Assembly (NCBI GenBank): GCA_030065735.1 | Contig: JASJDD010000010.1 | Coordinates: 1 to 42,299 of the forward strand | Direction of reading: 5' to 3' | Origin: Crocosphaera sp. | Lineage (GTDB): Bacteria; Cyanobacteriota; Cyanobacteriia; Cyanobacteriales; Microcystaceae | Length of the DNA stretch: 42,299 bases | Shown here: piece after piece, positions 31,312 through 38,770 of the stretch | How the letters are laid out: every line of letters begins with the position of its first letter | How positions within the stretch are numbered: position 1 is the first letter of the stretch | Notes under the pieces: generated by a model | What the model saw: only the letters and a program-made list of their open reading frames with translations | Database searches by the model: none | What the model was told of the DNA's origin: nothing | Program-made: the position numbers and the translations under genes

Positions 31312-34227
31312 TTATTCAGGTAGGAGAATATAAAGACCCAAAATATCCATTGGTAACTGAGGTTCAACCTTACGGAAAGTCCCTTCCTTGGTGAACTTTC
31401 TGACACGACGATGAGAAGTTAATAAATCCTTAGCCCGTTCTTTGGCGATCGCCTCTAAACTAGGCATCAAATCATCTAAGCGGTTCAGGACTTTTTCGAC
31501 CCATCGTTCCTTATCTTCGTAGTCCACATCACCAGTAGGAACGGTATTATCGAGTAAATTGAGGGTGTCCCCTTGGGATAACCATTGAGGCGCATTAGGA
31601 GTTCCAGTAAACCCTCTAACTAAGCATTCCTCAGCTAATAAAGGTTGTGTGTTCTTTCCGCCCAATAAATAGCGCAACCGCAATGAAAGAATGATGGTGG
31701 GTTTAGCGACAGCATCAGTTACCGTAACCCCACAACGAGAGGCGATAGGATCTTGCCCTTCTAACGCTTCCTCAAACAAATAACGGGCTAAACCTTCGAC
31801 TAAAGGATGGTTTCGTCCCACATACTCAACTCCTTCAGGAACAGGGGTTGTAAAGGCAATTTTGCGGGGCTGGTTGCCAATAATGGGTTGTAAGCAGGGA
31901 GGAATCGTTTTTAATTCCCATCCTTGTTTCTTTTTAATCAGGGACGTTCCCAATTGATCACAAGCATTTTTGACAAATCGCTCTACATCCGCCTCATTGC
32001 CCAGAATTTCATCCGCTTCCGTTAATTCTTGTTGCACTTCTTCTGGTTTAATGGAACGTTGAGCAAAGCGAGTACGATTTTGTTTTTCCCGTTCCACTGC
32101 TTTATCCCAGTGATGATGAACTTCTTTGAGGGAGGCATCTTCTTCGAGGTCTTCAAATAGGCTTAATTGACGGGCTGTGACTGTATCAGAATGTTCAAAT
32201 AGGGATTGGAAGACCGCTTCTTGTACGGTGGTGCTATCCATTGGTAACGGAACAGTGATTCCCAGACTGCGGTGAATTGTCACAGCTTTTCTGAGCAATA
32301 CTTGTAAAATTGCCCCATCAACGGGATTATCTTGACCATAAAGGAGAATACACTTGACTTCAGGATTAGCTTGTCCATAACGGTCAATTCTTCCCTCACG
32401 TTGTTCTAAGCGATTAGGGTTGAAGGGTAAATCAACGTGGCAACAAGCATTAAAATGTTCTTGAAGGTTAATCCCCTCACTGAGACAGTCTGTGGCCACT
32501 AAAACCCGTTGAGAATAGGATTTTAATTCGTCTAAACGGATTTCCCGTTCATCCTCAGATAACTCTCCAGTGATAGCAATAATGCGAACTTGACTATTTC
32601 GCTTCTTCTCTAAAACTTCTTGCAACGCTTGAGCATAATAATTAGCAGTGGCGATATAACGACACCAAAGAATGGGGTTATAACCCTCTTCTAACAACTC
32701 TTTGACTAATTTAATGGTCTGTTGCAGTTTTTTATCTTTTTTTCCTGTTAATTGTTCAGCAACCTTAACAAAAGCTCTCAATTTCCGTTTTTCCCAGTCT
32801 TGATAGGCTTTTGTTCCCTCTTCAACCACTGCGGTTGGAACAATATCGACAGATTTTTCCTCTTCCGTTGCATCACAGACATAAGGAGACGCTAAATGAT
32901 CGTAACTCACCCCTAATTCTTCACTTAACTCACTGGTTAATTCCTTCGCATCAGCATCTTTTTTAACTTGTCTTGATAAAGTGGCGATCGCTGCTGCTGG
33001 AGAAGACATTACACAACGAATGATAGCTAACGCTGACCAATATCTGCCCCGTTTTTGGGCATGAGTTAAACTATCATCAACAGATTGAACTAACCCTCTG
33101 GCAAAATCATAAACATCATCCAATAAATCTCGGTATTCTTTTGATAACTGGTAGGGATATTCTAATGCCTCACGTTTCGGAAAGGGTGTTTCTTCGTCCA
33201 TCCAATTCTGGACATCAGCCCTTCTGCGTTGGATAAAATGCTTCGCTAATTCAGTGCGTTGTTCTTCACTGAGGGCATCCAATTGTAAGTTACTAAAATC
33301 AGGATGTAAAAAGCCCAAAATGGAGAGAAAAGAGGCTTCAATTCCACTATGAGGGGTTGCAGTTAATAATATTAAATGTTGCTTAGGATTTTCTGCTAGT
33401 TTACTTACTAATTGGTGTCTTTGTTGGGTTTTTCCTTCCTTTCTATTGGCCGCCGTATGAACTTCATCTACAATCACTAAATCAGGACAATGGGTCAAAA
33501 AACTAGCACGACGACGCTCTGATTTAGCATAATCAAGACTGACAATAATATGGCGATAATAACTGAAGATATGGCGATCGCTTGACGGTAATTCTCTCTC
33601 TAATTTAGCCACCGTTCCAGAGCGAATGACTACCGCATCAATATTAAACTTCTGCTTTAATTCTCGCTGCCATTGATCGCATAATTGGGGAGGACATAAA
33701 ACCCCTATGCGTCTAATTTCTCCCCTATCAAGTAACTCACGGGCAATTAAAGCTGTTTCTATCGTCTTACCGATACCTACGTCATCTGAGATTAATAGGC
33801 GAATCACCTCTTGTTTTAACGCCATCAATAACGGAACTAATTGATAGGGACGAGGCCGCACCGATAAACGACCTAAACAACGAAATGGCCCTGCCCCACT
33901 GCGAAGACTTAAACGGGCTGCGTCGAGAAGTAGTCGCCCTGCTTCATGATTGCGTAAATGAGTCCCTTGAGGATGGGGAAAGGTTGCTGGTTGTATGTTT
34001 TCGCCCAAGATTGTGTAAATTCCACAAACTTGTTCTTCACTTCCTGATAAGGGACGTAAGCGAATGACCTCTTCCTGCCCGGCTGGTAAAACAACCCACT
34101 GCCGATTTCGACATGAAACAATAGAGCCTGGGGTTGGTGGGGAAGTAACTACAGAGAGAGGAAGAACCTTATTTTGATTAGAAACGACAGCAATCATAAG
34201 AGGAAATACCAGATAAGTACGCTTCAT
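31312..34227 (-). CDS. drmD: SNF2-family helicase, DrmD-like
   Basis: A 971-aa SNF2-like translocase. The ATPase core has LLISDDVGIGKTIETALIAR (GIGKT at 151-155), Walker B VIVDEVHTAA (DEVH at 254-257) and LLTATPHSG. The C-terminal lobe has ATDCLSEGINLQEHFNACCH and NRLEQREGRIDRYGQ. This matches DrmD of class 1 DISARM in length and motifs, though SNF2 helicases occur in other defence systems. It is first in the minus-strand operon, followed closely by the methylase. Start at 34227 or the ATG 30 bp further in. The 164 bp before it should hold the operon promoter. Confidence 0.83.
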   Translation of the reverse strand: MKRTYLVFPLMIAVVSNQNKVLPLSVVTSPPTPGSIVSCRNRQWVVLPAGQEEVIRLRPLSGSEEQVCGIYTILGENIQPATFPHPQGTHLRNHEAGRLLLDAARLSLRSGAGPFRCLGRLSVRPRPYQLVPLLMALKQEVIRLLISDDVGIGKTIETALIARELLDRGEIRRIGVLCPPQLCDQWQRELKQKFNIDAVVIRSGTVAKLERELPSSDRHIFSYYRHIIVSLDYAKSERRRASFLTHCPDLVIVDEVHTAANRKEGKTQQRHQLVSKLAENPKQHLILLTATPHSGIEASFLSILGFLHPDFSNLQLDALSEEQRTELAKHFIQRRRADVQNWMDEETPFPKREALEYPYQLSKEYRDLLDDVYDFARGLVQSVDDSLTHAQKRGRYWSALAIIRCVMSSPAAAIATLSRQVKKDADAKELTSELSEELGVSYDHLASPYVCDATEEEKSVDIVPTAVVEEGTKAYQDWEKRKLRAFVKVAEQLTGKKDKKLQQTIKLVKELLEEGYNPILWCRYIATANYYAQALQEVLEKKRNSQVRIIAITGELSEDEREIRLDELKSYSQRVLVATDCLSEGINLQEHFNACCHVDLPFNPNRLEQREGRIDRYGQANPEVKCILLYGQDNPVDGAILQVLLRKAVTIHRSLGITVPLPMDSTTVQEAVFQSLFEHSDTVTARQLSLFEDLEEDASLKEVHHHWDKAVEREKQNRTRFAQRSIKPEEVQQELTEADEILGNEADVERFVKNACDQLGTSLIKKKQGWELKTIPPCLQPIIGNQPRKIAFTTPVPEGVEYVGRNHPLVEGLARYLFEEALEGQDPIASRCGVTVTDAVAKPTIILSLRLRYLLGGKNTQPLLAEECLVRGFTGTPNAPQWLSQGDTLNLLDNTVPTGDVDYEDKERWVEKVLNRLDDLMPSLEAIAKERAKDLLTSHRRVRKFTKEGTFRKVEPQLPMDILGLYILLPE

Positions 34228-34391
34228 CGAGCTATACTCAGGGTTCCCTCTTAGCTATTTCTACGATCTGCGTAAATGTCGGTATTTTTTCCTGTCGCCT
34301 TTTTGAACGATTCAGTAACGTCTCTTAATCAAATCAATACCACTCGTCCTATCTAATTGCCTGAAATGTCGTCAGGCGTAACAGTGTTATT

Positions 34392-34574
34392 TTACTGGGT
34401 TTTCTCTGGATTATTGGGCGGTGATGGAATCTTCCCCTCTGATTCAGCTTCTTCTACGCATCTTTCTACTAAATAAGCAGCCAGATTGGCTACCGGACGA
34501 CCTTGATCATCAGCCCATCGCTCCAATGCTTTATACACTTTATCTGGCAACGTTAAATAAACCCGTTTACTCAC
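34392..34574 (-). CDS. Ribbon-helix-helix (Arc/CopG) regulator divergent from cas12k
   Basis: A 60-aa protein. MSKRVYLTLPDKVYKALERW, followed by ADDQGRPVANLAAYLVERCV, is a ribbon-helix-helix DNA-binding fold with an acidic, proline-rich tail. It starts 147 bp from the proposed cas12k start, transcribed in the opposite direction. Many V-K transposons encode a small repressor at this place, such as the MerR-type CvkR, or Arc-like proteins in others. By position this is the candidate repressor of cas12k and tracrRNA. It could instead be a solitary antitoxin, but no toxin is adjacent. Confidence 0.75.
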   Translation of the reverse strand: MSKRVYLTLPDKVYKALERWADDQGRPVANLAAYLVERCVEEAESEGKIPSPPNNPEKTQ

Positions 34575-34721
34575 AACACCTCATTGGAAATTTCTCCCCC
34601 ATATCCTATAACGCTTTAATCACTCTTGTTGATAAATCGTTACATTTTTCTGTCGATTTGTTGCTAATTAGTGGCTGATTAAATGCTAAAATGCAGAAAA
34701 TCATCATTTTCTTATAGTCCC

Positions 34722-36773
34722 ATGAAGCTGAAAACGATTGAATGTCGTCTCTACGCTCCATCAGACACCCTTCGTTATCTTTGGTTATTGATGGAGCAGA
34801 AAAATACTCCCCTCATTAACGAAATTATCAACCACCTCAGTGAGCATTCTGACTTTGATAAATGGTTTAAAGCCAAGCAAATTCCCAAATCAGCCATTAA
34901 GTCGATTTGTAATGACCTGAAAAGTCAAGATATCTATCAAAATCAACCAGGGCGATTCTACACCTCTGCCGTTGCTCTGATTCACTATATGTTTAAGTCA
35001 TGGTTTGCTATCCAGAGACAGCTTCAAAGACGACTAGAAGGGAAACAACGATGGTTCAATTTATTTAAAAGCGATCAAGAATTAGAACAAGATTGTGGAC
35101 AATCTCTAGATATTATTATTAACAAAGCCGAAGCAATTTTAAAATCGATAGATTCAAAGGAGATTAAATCTTCTCAAAAACCTAAAAAGACTAAAAAACG
35201 TAATAAAAAGAGGAAATCATCATCAGAAGAAGCTATCACCCTATTTGATCGCCTCTTTAAAACTTATAATGAAGCCACTGATTCCCTAGAACGTTGTGCT
35301 TTGACTTATTTACTCAAAAATAATGGTGAAATTCCTGATGAAGATGAAGACTTAGAAAAATTTGCCCTGAGGAAACGTAAAAAAGAAATTGAAATCGAAC
35401 GACTCCAACAACAACTAGAAAACCGCATCCCATTAGGGCGAGATTTAACAGGAGAATTGTGGCAGGAGATGTTGATTACTGTTAACGAAAGTATCCCCAA
35501 AGACGAAAATGAAGCCTCTGCATGGCAAGCCAAATTACTGAAAAAATCTCATAATATCCCCTATCCTGTTGCCTATGAAAGCAATACCGACTTTACTTGG
35601 TCAAAAGATAGCCGAGGACATCTTCTTGTTACCTTTAACGGATTGGTAGAGTCACTAAAAAAACTTCAACTTAACCCAGAATTTGAAATTAGATGCGATC
35701 GCCGTCATTTGCCTTGGTTTCAACGTTTTTGGGAAGATCAAGAAATCAAATCATCTAACAACAATAAGCACTCTAGCGCATTATTTGTCTTGCGTTCTGC
35801 TCGACTACTTTGGCGTGAAGAACAGGGAAAAGGAGATCCTTGGAATATTCATACACTTTATCTACAATGCTCAGTGGAAACGCAATTATGGACGGAAGCA
35901 GGAACAAAACAAGTTCAAACAGAAAAAATGGCTGATCTTAAGTCCAATAGGCTACGAATGAAGCCAGAATTGACTTTCCCTTTCTTTTTTCGTTCCCAGT
36001 CACTTTCTACTTACTTGAATCTCTGGAAAATTATTACCAGTTACCGTATTCTCAAATTTCTCGAAAAAGGAGATTTTATAAAAGCACAAAAAGATTTTCA
36101 AGATTCTATTAAACGGACAGAATCTTGCCTAAAAAATCTGCAAAGTTCCTACTCACGCTCTCAAAAGTCTCTTTACCAAGGAAATCCAGAGATTATTGTC
36201 GGAGTCGCAATGGGTTTATCCCAACCTGCCACTCTAGCAGTGGTTAATGTAGTAACACAGGAAGTCCTAACCTATCGTAGCCTTAAACAATTATTAGGCA
36301 AAAACTACAACCTTTTCAATCGTCAACGCCAACAAAAACAGAAACTCTCCCATCAACGTCATAAAGCCCAAAAAAAAGACGCTCCTAACCAGTATGGAGA
36401 CTCAGAATTAGGGCAATATGTAGATCGCTTAATCGCTAAAGCTATTGTTGAAGTTGCCAAAGAATATCAAGCTCATAGCATTGCTGTTCCTAAAATACGA
36501 CAGATACGAGAAATTACTCAATCTGAAGTTCAAGCACGGGCAGAACGCAAAATTCAAGGTTATAAAAAGGGACAAAAGAAGTATGCTCAACAGTATCGAG
36601 AGAATATCCATCAATGGAGCTATAGTCGCTTAATCGAGTCAATTCATCAAGCATCTGCTAAATTTAGTATCACAGTTGAAATTGCCTCTCAATCCTATCA
36701 GGAAAGTTTTCGAGAACAAGCTAAAAATTTGGCGATCGCTGCTTATCTCACTCGTTTTGAAAAAATTGGGTAA
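34722..36773 (+). CDS. cas12k: Cas12k, nuclease-dead effector of the type V-K CAST
   Basis: The frame opens at 34683, but the ATG at 34722 (MKLKTIECRLYAPSDTLRYL) aligns with the known Cas12k N-terminus. TAAAAT at 34687-34692 looks like a -10 box overlapping the upstream ATG. The 683-aa product has the Cas12k segments NTPLINEIINHLSEHSDFDK, GRFYTSAVALIHYMFKSW and LPWFQRFWEDQEIK. RuvC-like motifs lack the acidic residues: GVAMGLSQPATLAVV near 496 has no catalytic Asp, and IAVPKIRQIREI replaces the Glu motif. It therefore binds crRNA/tracrRNA and target without cutting, and recruits TniQ-TnsC. tracrRNA follows 63 bp after the stop. Confidence 0.94.
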   Translation: MKLKTIECRLYAPSDTLRYLWLLMEQKNTPLINEIINHLSEHSDFDKWFKAKQIPKSAIKSICNDLKSQDIYQNQPGRFYTSAVALIHYMFKSWFAIQRQLQRRLEGKQRWFNLFKSDQELEQDCGQSLDIIINKAEAILKSIDSKEIKSSQKPKKTKKRNKKRKSSSEEAITLFDRLFKTYNEATDSLERCALTYLLKNNGEIPDEDEDLEKFALRKRKKEIEIERLQQQLENRIPLGRDLTGELWQEMLITVNESIPKDENEASAWQAKLLKKSHNIPYPVAYESNTDFTWSKDSRGHLLVTFNGLVESLKKLQLNPEFEIRCDRRHLPWFQRFWEDQEIKSSNNNKHSSALFVLRSARLLWREEQGKGDPWNIHTLYLQCSVETQLWTEAGTKQVQTEKMADLKSNRLRMKPELTFPFFFRSQSLSTYLNLWKIITSYRILKFLEKGDFIKAQKDFQDSIKRTESCLKNLQSSYSRSQKSLYQGNPEIIVGVAMGLSQPATLAVVNVVTQEVLTYRSLKQLLGKNYNLFNRQRQQKQKLSHQRHKAQKKDAPNQYGDSELGQYVDRLIAKAIVEVAKEYQAHSIAVPKIRQIREITQSEVQARAERKIQGYKKGQKKYAQQYRENIHQWSYSRLIESIHQASAKFSITVEIASQSYQESFREQAKNLAIAAYLTRFEKIG

Positions 36774-36836
36774 ATATTTAACTTTTCTGTGGCTAATTTG
36801 CACCTTGAAAATTTCATACAAAGTTACTATTATTTT

Positions 36837-37162
36837 ATCAATAGCGTCGCAGTCCATGCTTTATAAGCCTCTGCACTGTGAAAAAAATGGGTTAGTTTAA
36901 CTATCGAGAGATAGTTCTTCTTTCTGGCCCTGATAACTACTCGCTCTTGATGCTGCCGCCTGAAAGCCTCTTTTTGGGTGGGAAATCCCTAAATCTAGTT
37001 GGTTGTACTTCTATGATAAAGGTTAGGTACGCTCCCAGCAATAAAGAGTAAAACTGAGGAAGAGGAAAATCCGAAGTTTAGTCCTAGTTTCTAGGATGCG
37101 GACGACCGCAGAAGTGGTTACTGAAGCACCTCCTTCATCGGAGGAATCCTTCTCACTTTTTT
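36837..37162 (+). ncRNA. tracrRNA of the V-K system
   Basis: From about 36837 the sequence matches ShCAST tracrRNA in its landmarks: ATAGCGTCGCAG, CCATGC, GGGTTAGTTTAACTATC, a hairpin AACTATC-GAGA-GATAGTT (36899-36916), TTTCTGGCCCTGATAACT, GATGCTGCCGCC and TAGGTACGCTCCCAGCAAT. The 3' part has GTGGTTACTGAAGCACC, a CTCCTTCATCGGAG hairpin and the anti-repeat AATCCTTCT (37145-37153), then TTTTTT at 37157-37162. TACTAT at 36825-36830 is a fitting -10. It pairs with CRISPR repeats to load Cas12k. Exact ends need RNA data. It is longer than ShCAST tracrRNA, mainly in the middle. Confidence 0.9.
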
Positions 37163-37349
37163 GACGGCTCAAAGCGGGGTCGAAATCTCCAGAGTCCCGT
37201 CAGTATTCTCAAATCCTTGTCAGCTCTAATTTTGAGTGTCTTAATTTGTGTTTTAGTTGATGTTTGGACATCAATTCAACCTATTTTTTAGTAGACCCGT
37301 CAGAATTGATTATGAAACCTATCTATAAAAAGGATTTGAGACAGGTGGA
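37163..37349 (+). other. Region between tracrRNA and the CRISPR array (leader-like)
   Basis: There are 187 bp without a gene. It contains a perfect hairpin TTGATGT-TTGG-ACATCAA (37257-37274) and a distant inverted repeat, CTCAAATCCTT (37208-37218) with AAGGATTTGAG (37330-37340), ending 10 bp before the first repeat. AATCCTTGTCA (37212-37222) is nearly a copy of the tracr anti-repeat AATCCTTCTCA at 37145-37155. It presumably holds the array promoter or processing signals. Confidence 0.5.
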
Positions 37350-37526
37350 GTTTCATCAACCCTCCTGACCTGGGATGGGTTGAAAGAAAGCCCCACTGTC
37401 TAAAATCCAGTTCTGCACGTGTTTCATCAACCCTCCTGACCTGGGATGGGTTGAAAGAAGGGGTGTCCTCCCTAGCGGAACACCCCCTTTTGGGTTTCAT
37501 CAACCCTCCTGACCTGGGATGGGTTG
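37350..37526 (+). CRISPR. Type V-K CRISPR array: three repeats, two spacers
   Basis: Two identical 37-nt repeats (37350-37386, 37421-37457) begin GTTTCATCAACCCTCC and end GGGATGGGTTGAAAG. A third (37494-37526) matches the first 33 nt but has GATT instead of the final AAAG. Spacer 1 is 37387-37420 (34 nt) and spacer 2 is 37458-37493 (36 nt). Spacer 2 contains an inverted repeat, GGGGTGT and ACACCCC, followed by CTTTT. No cas1/cas2 is nearby, so spacers must be acquired in trans or rarely. Repeat 3' ends pair with the tracr anti-repeat with one mismatch. Confidence 0.95.
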
Positions 37527-37546
37527 GATTCATAATCATGTTCAAA

Positions 37547-37600
37547 CATCAAGAAGGATTGAAAGGCGCACTTCGTTCGGGTTCATAGACTTATAAAAAT
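37547..37600 (+). ncRNA. Delocalised homing crRNA targeting tRNA-Pro
   Basis: A shortened, diverged repeat, CATCAAGAAGGATTGAAAG (37547-37565), lies 20 bp after the array. Its AGAAGGATT is perfectly complementary to the tracr anti-repeat at 37145-37153. The following spacer starts GCGCACTTCGTTCGGG (37566-37581), identical to 16 nt of tRNA-Pro(CGG) directly beside a GTA PAM. The match stops at nt 17. Such truncated guides are known in V-K transposons as the pathway for chromosomal homing. The 3' end is estimated from spacer length. Confidence 0.92.
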
Positions 37601-37615
37601 ATTTGATCCCAAAAT

Positions 37616-37740
37616 AGCGACACTTAATGTGTGAACAGTCTAAAATATATATAGCGACGCTAAAGTGTTAAACAACGACAATAATGTATAAACAGCGACG
37701 TTTAATTTGTGAACAGCGACGTTTAATTTGTGAATGTACA
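37616..37740 (-). repeat. Transposon right end with five TnsB-binding repeats
   Basis: Five copies of a roughly 21-bp motif of the form GCGACnnTTAATnTGTnAACA lie at 37616-37637, 37653-37674, 37675-37694, 37695-37715 and 37716-37740. The last ends with TGTACA. The two outermost copies share GCGACGTTTAATTTGTGAA exactly. They are the inverted counterparts of the left-end repeats. Confidence 0.9.
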
Positions 37741-37750
37741 ACAAAACAAT

Positions 37751-37823
37751 CGGGATGACTGGATTCGAACCAGCGGCCCCTTCGTCCCGAACGAAGTGCG
37801 CTACCAAGCTGCGCTACATCCCG
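37751..37823 (-). tRNA. tRNA-Pro(CGG), homing site of the transposon
   Basis: A 73-nt cloverleaf on the minus strand. The acceptor stem pairs CGGGATG with CATCCCG. The D arm is GCGCAGCTTGGTAGCGC. The anticodon stem-loop is CTTCG-TTCGGGA-CGAAG with anticodon CGG, and the T arm has GGTTCGAATCC. CCA is not encoded. The gene is complete because the transposon inserted 10 bp beyond its 3' end. It follows fabD by 30 bp on the same strand. Transcription can run from it towards the transposon right end. Confidence 0.97.
37786..37805 (-). other. Protospacer and PAM of the homing guide inside tRNA-Pro
   Basis: On the minus strand GGTA (37805-37802) is followed by the 16 nt matching the homing spacer (37801-37786), covering the D-arm end and anticodon loop. 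From 37801 to the first flanking base 37741 is 61 bp. This fits the 60-66 bp PAM-to-insertion distance established for type V-K transposition. Confidence 0.92.
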
Positions 37824-37853
37824 CGAAAAATAGCATATTAATTCTAACACTGT

Positions 37854-38726
37854 TTAGAAGTCATTGAGACTCCTGACATTGCCCACCTCTATATTAGGGC
37901 AAGTACGCTTGATTAAGCCCGCTAAAACCTTTCCGGGTCCCACTTCTAAGACATGAGTCATATCCTCTTGAGGCAACGCTAACATAATATCCCGCCAACG
38001 AACAGATCCCGTCATCTGCTCGATTAAACGCTCTTTTAACTTCGTTGCTGAGGTATTGGGGGTAGGGTCAACATTGGACAGTACAGGCACCTTAGCATCA
38101 GAAAAATCAGCCTCTTCTAATAATTGTTTAAATTTTGCTGCTGCTTCGGCCATCATAGGAGAATGAAATGCGCCTGATACCTTAAGGGGAATAGCACGCT
38201 TACTCTTAACTTGAGAACAGAGTTGATCCACCGCTTCAGGAGTCCCAGAAATGACTACCTGTTGCTCACTGTTATCATTCGCCAAAACCACATCAGGGAT
38301 AGCTGCGATCGCTTCTTCTAACTGAGAACGCTCAAACTTCATTAAAGCCACCATTTTACCCCCAGCAGCCTCACTCATCAACTCGGACCGGCGTTTAACC
38401 AGTGTTAACCCTGTGGCAAAATCGAATACTTCGGCTGCATATAAAGCGGAATATTCTCCTAAACTATGACCGGCAACTAAATCGACCTTTTGACCTTTAT
38501 CTTTTAATAAGTCGATTAAAATACTTTCCACCACATACAAACAAGGTTGGGTGTACAAAGTCTTAGCTAACTCTGTTTCATCCCCTTGACATTTATCCAA
38601 CACTGACCAACTCAAGATGTCTTTTGCCTGTTCAAAGCGATCTTTTCCAATGAGGGTTGTTGCTAAATCTACTCCCATCCCCACTGCTTGTGATCCTTGT
38701 CCTGGAAATAGCCATGCTGTTTTCAT
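37854..38726 (-). CDS. fabD: Malonyl-CoA:ACP transacylase
   Basis: A 290-aa protein that moves malonyl from CoA to acyl carrier protein for type II fatty acid synthesis. The N-terminus MKTAWLFPGQGSQAVGMGVD is diagnostic. The nucleophile is Ser88 in VAGHSLGEYSAL, and the catalytic His is in VSGAFHSPMM. It is the third gene of plsX-fabH-fabD on the minus strand, 44 bp after fabH, and is followed by tRNA-Pro. Complete and unremarkable. Confidence 0.97.
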   Translation of the reverse strand: MKTAWLFPGQGSQAVGMGVDLATTLIGKDRFEQAKDILSWSVLDKCQGDETELAKTLYTQPCLYVVESILIDLLKDKGQKVDLVAGHSLGEYSALYAAEVFDFATGLTLVKRRSELMSEAAGGKMVALMKFERSQLEEAIAAIPDVVLANDNSEQQVVISGTPEAVDQLCSQVKSKRAIPLKVSGAFHSPMMAEAAAKFKQLLEEADFSDAKVPVLSNVDPTPNTSATKLKERLIEQMTGSVRWRDIMLALPQEDMTHVLEVGPGKVLAGLIKRTCPNIEVGNVRSLNDF

Positions 38727-38770
38727 AATTAATAACCTATTGAGTTAACTTTGTAATGGTTGTTGATCAT

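Larger units (their letters stand above)
13399..37740. mobile_element. Type V-K CRISPR-associated transposon (CAST), 24.3 kb, complete
   Basis: The first 25 bp at 13399-13423 and the inverted last 25 bp at 37716-37740 agree at 24 positions and both start TGTACATTCAC. Inside, in order, are tnsB, tnsC, tniQ, a NACHT gene, a minus-strand DISARM-like operon with BrnTA, a ribbon-helix-helix gene, cas12k, tracrRNA, a CRISPR array and a homing guide. There is no tnsA, cas1, cas2 or cas6, as normal for V-K, so transposition should give cointegrates. The right end lies 10 bp from the 3' end of tRNA-Pro, and the homing guide matches that tRNA gene. The 5-bp flanks (TTGGG left, ACAAA right) are not duplicates. 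Confidence 0.95.

Noticed and set aside
34228-34391. GTCG-containing motifs resembling TnsB sites upstream of drmD
   Set aside because: They lack the flanking TTAA context and regular spacing of the true end repeats. They are likely chance.
34683-34721. Upstream ATG of cas12k
   Set aside because: It would add 13 residues absent from known Cas12k proteins and overlaps a -10-like TAAAAT. The ATG at 34722 fits the family start.
36676-36900. 74-aa plus-strand ORF at the cas12k 3' end
   Set aside because: It overlaps cas12k out of frame and runs into tracrRNA. It has no family features.
37300-37545. 81-aa minus-strand ORF over the CRISPR array
   Set aside because: It is the translation of the repeats (the peptide THPRSGGLMK recurs with the repeat period). 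There is no independent evidence of coding.
37668-37850. 60-aa ORF containing VAQLGSALRSGRRGRWFES
   Set aside because: This peptide pattern is the well-known false translation of tRNA genes. It covers tRNA-Pro.
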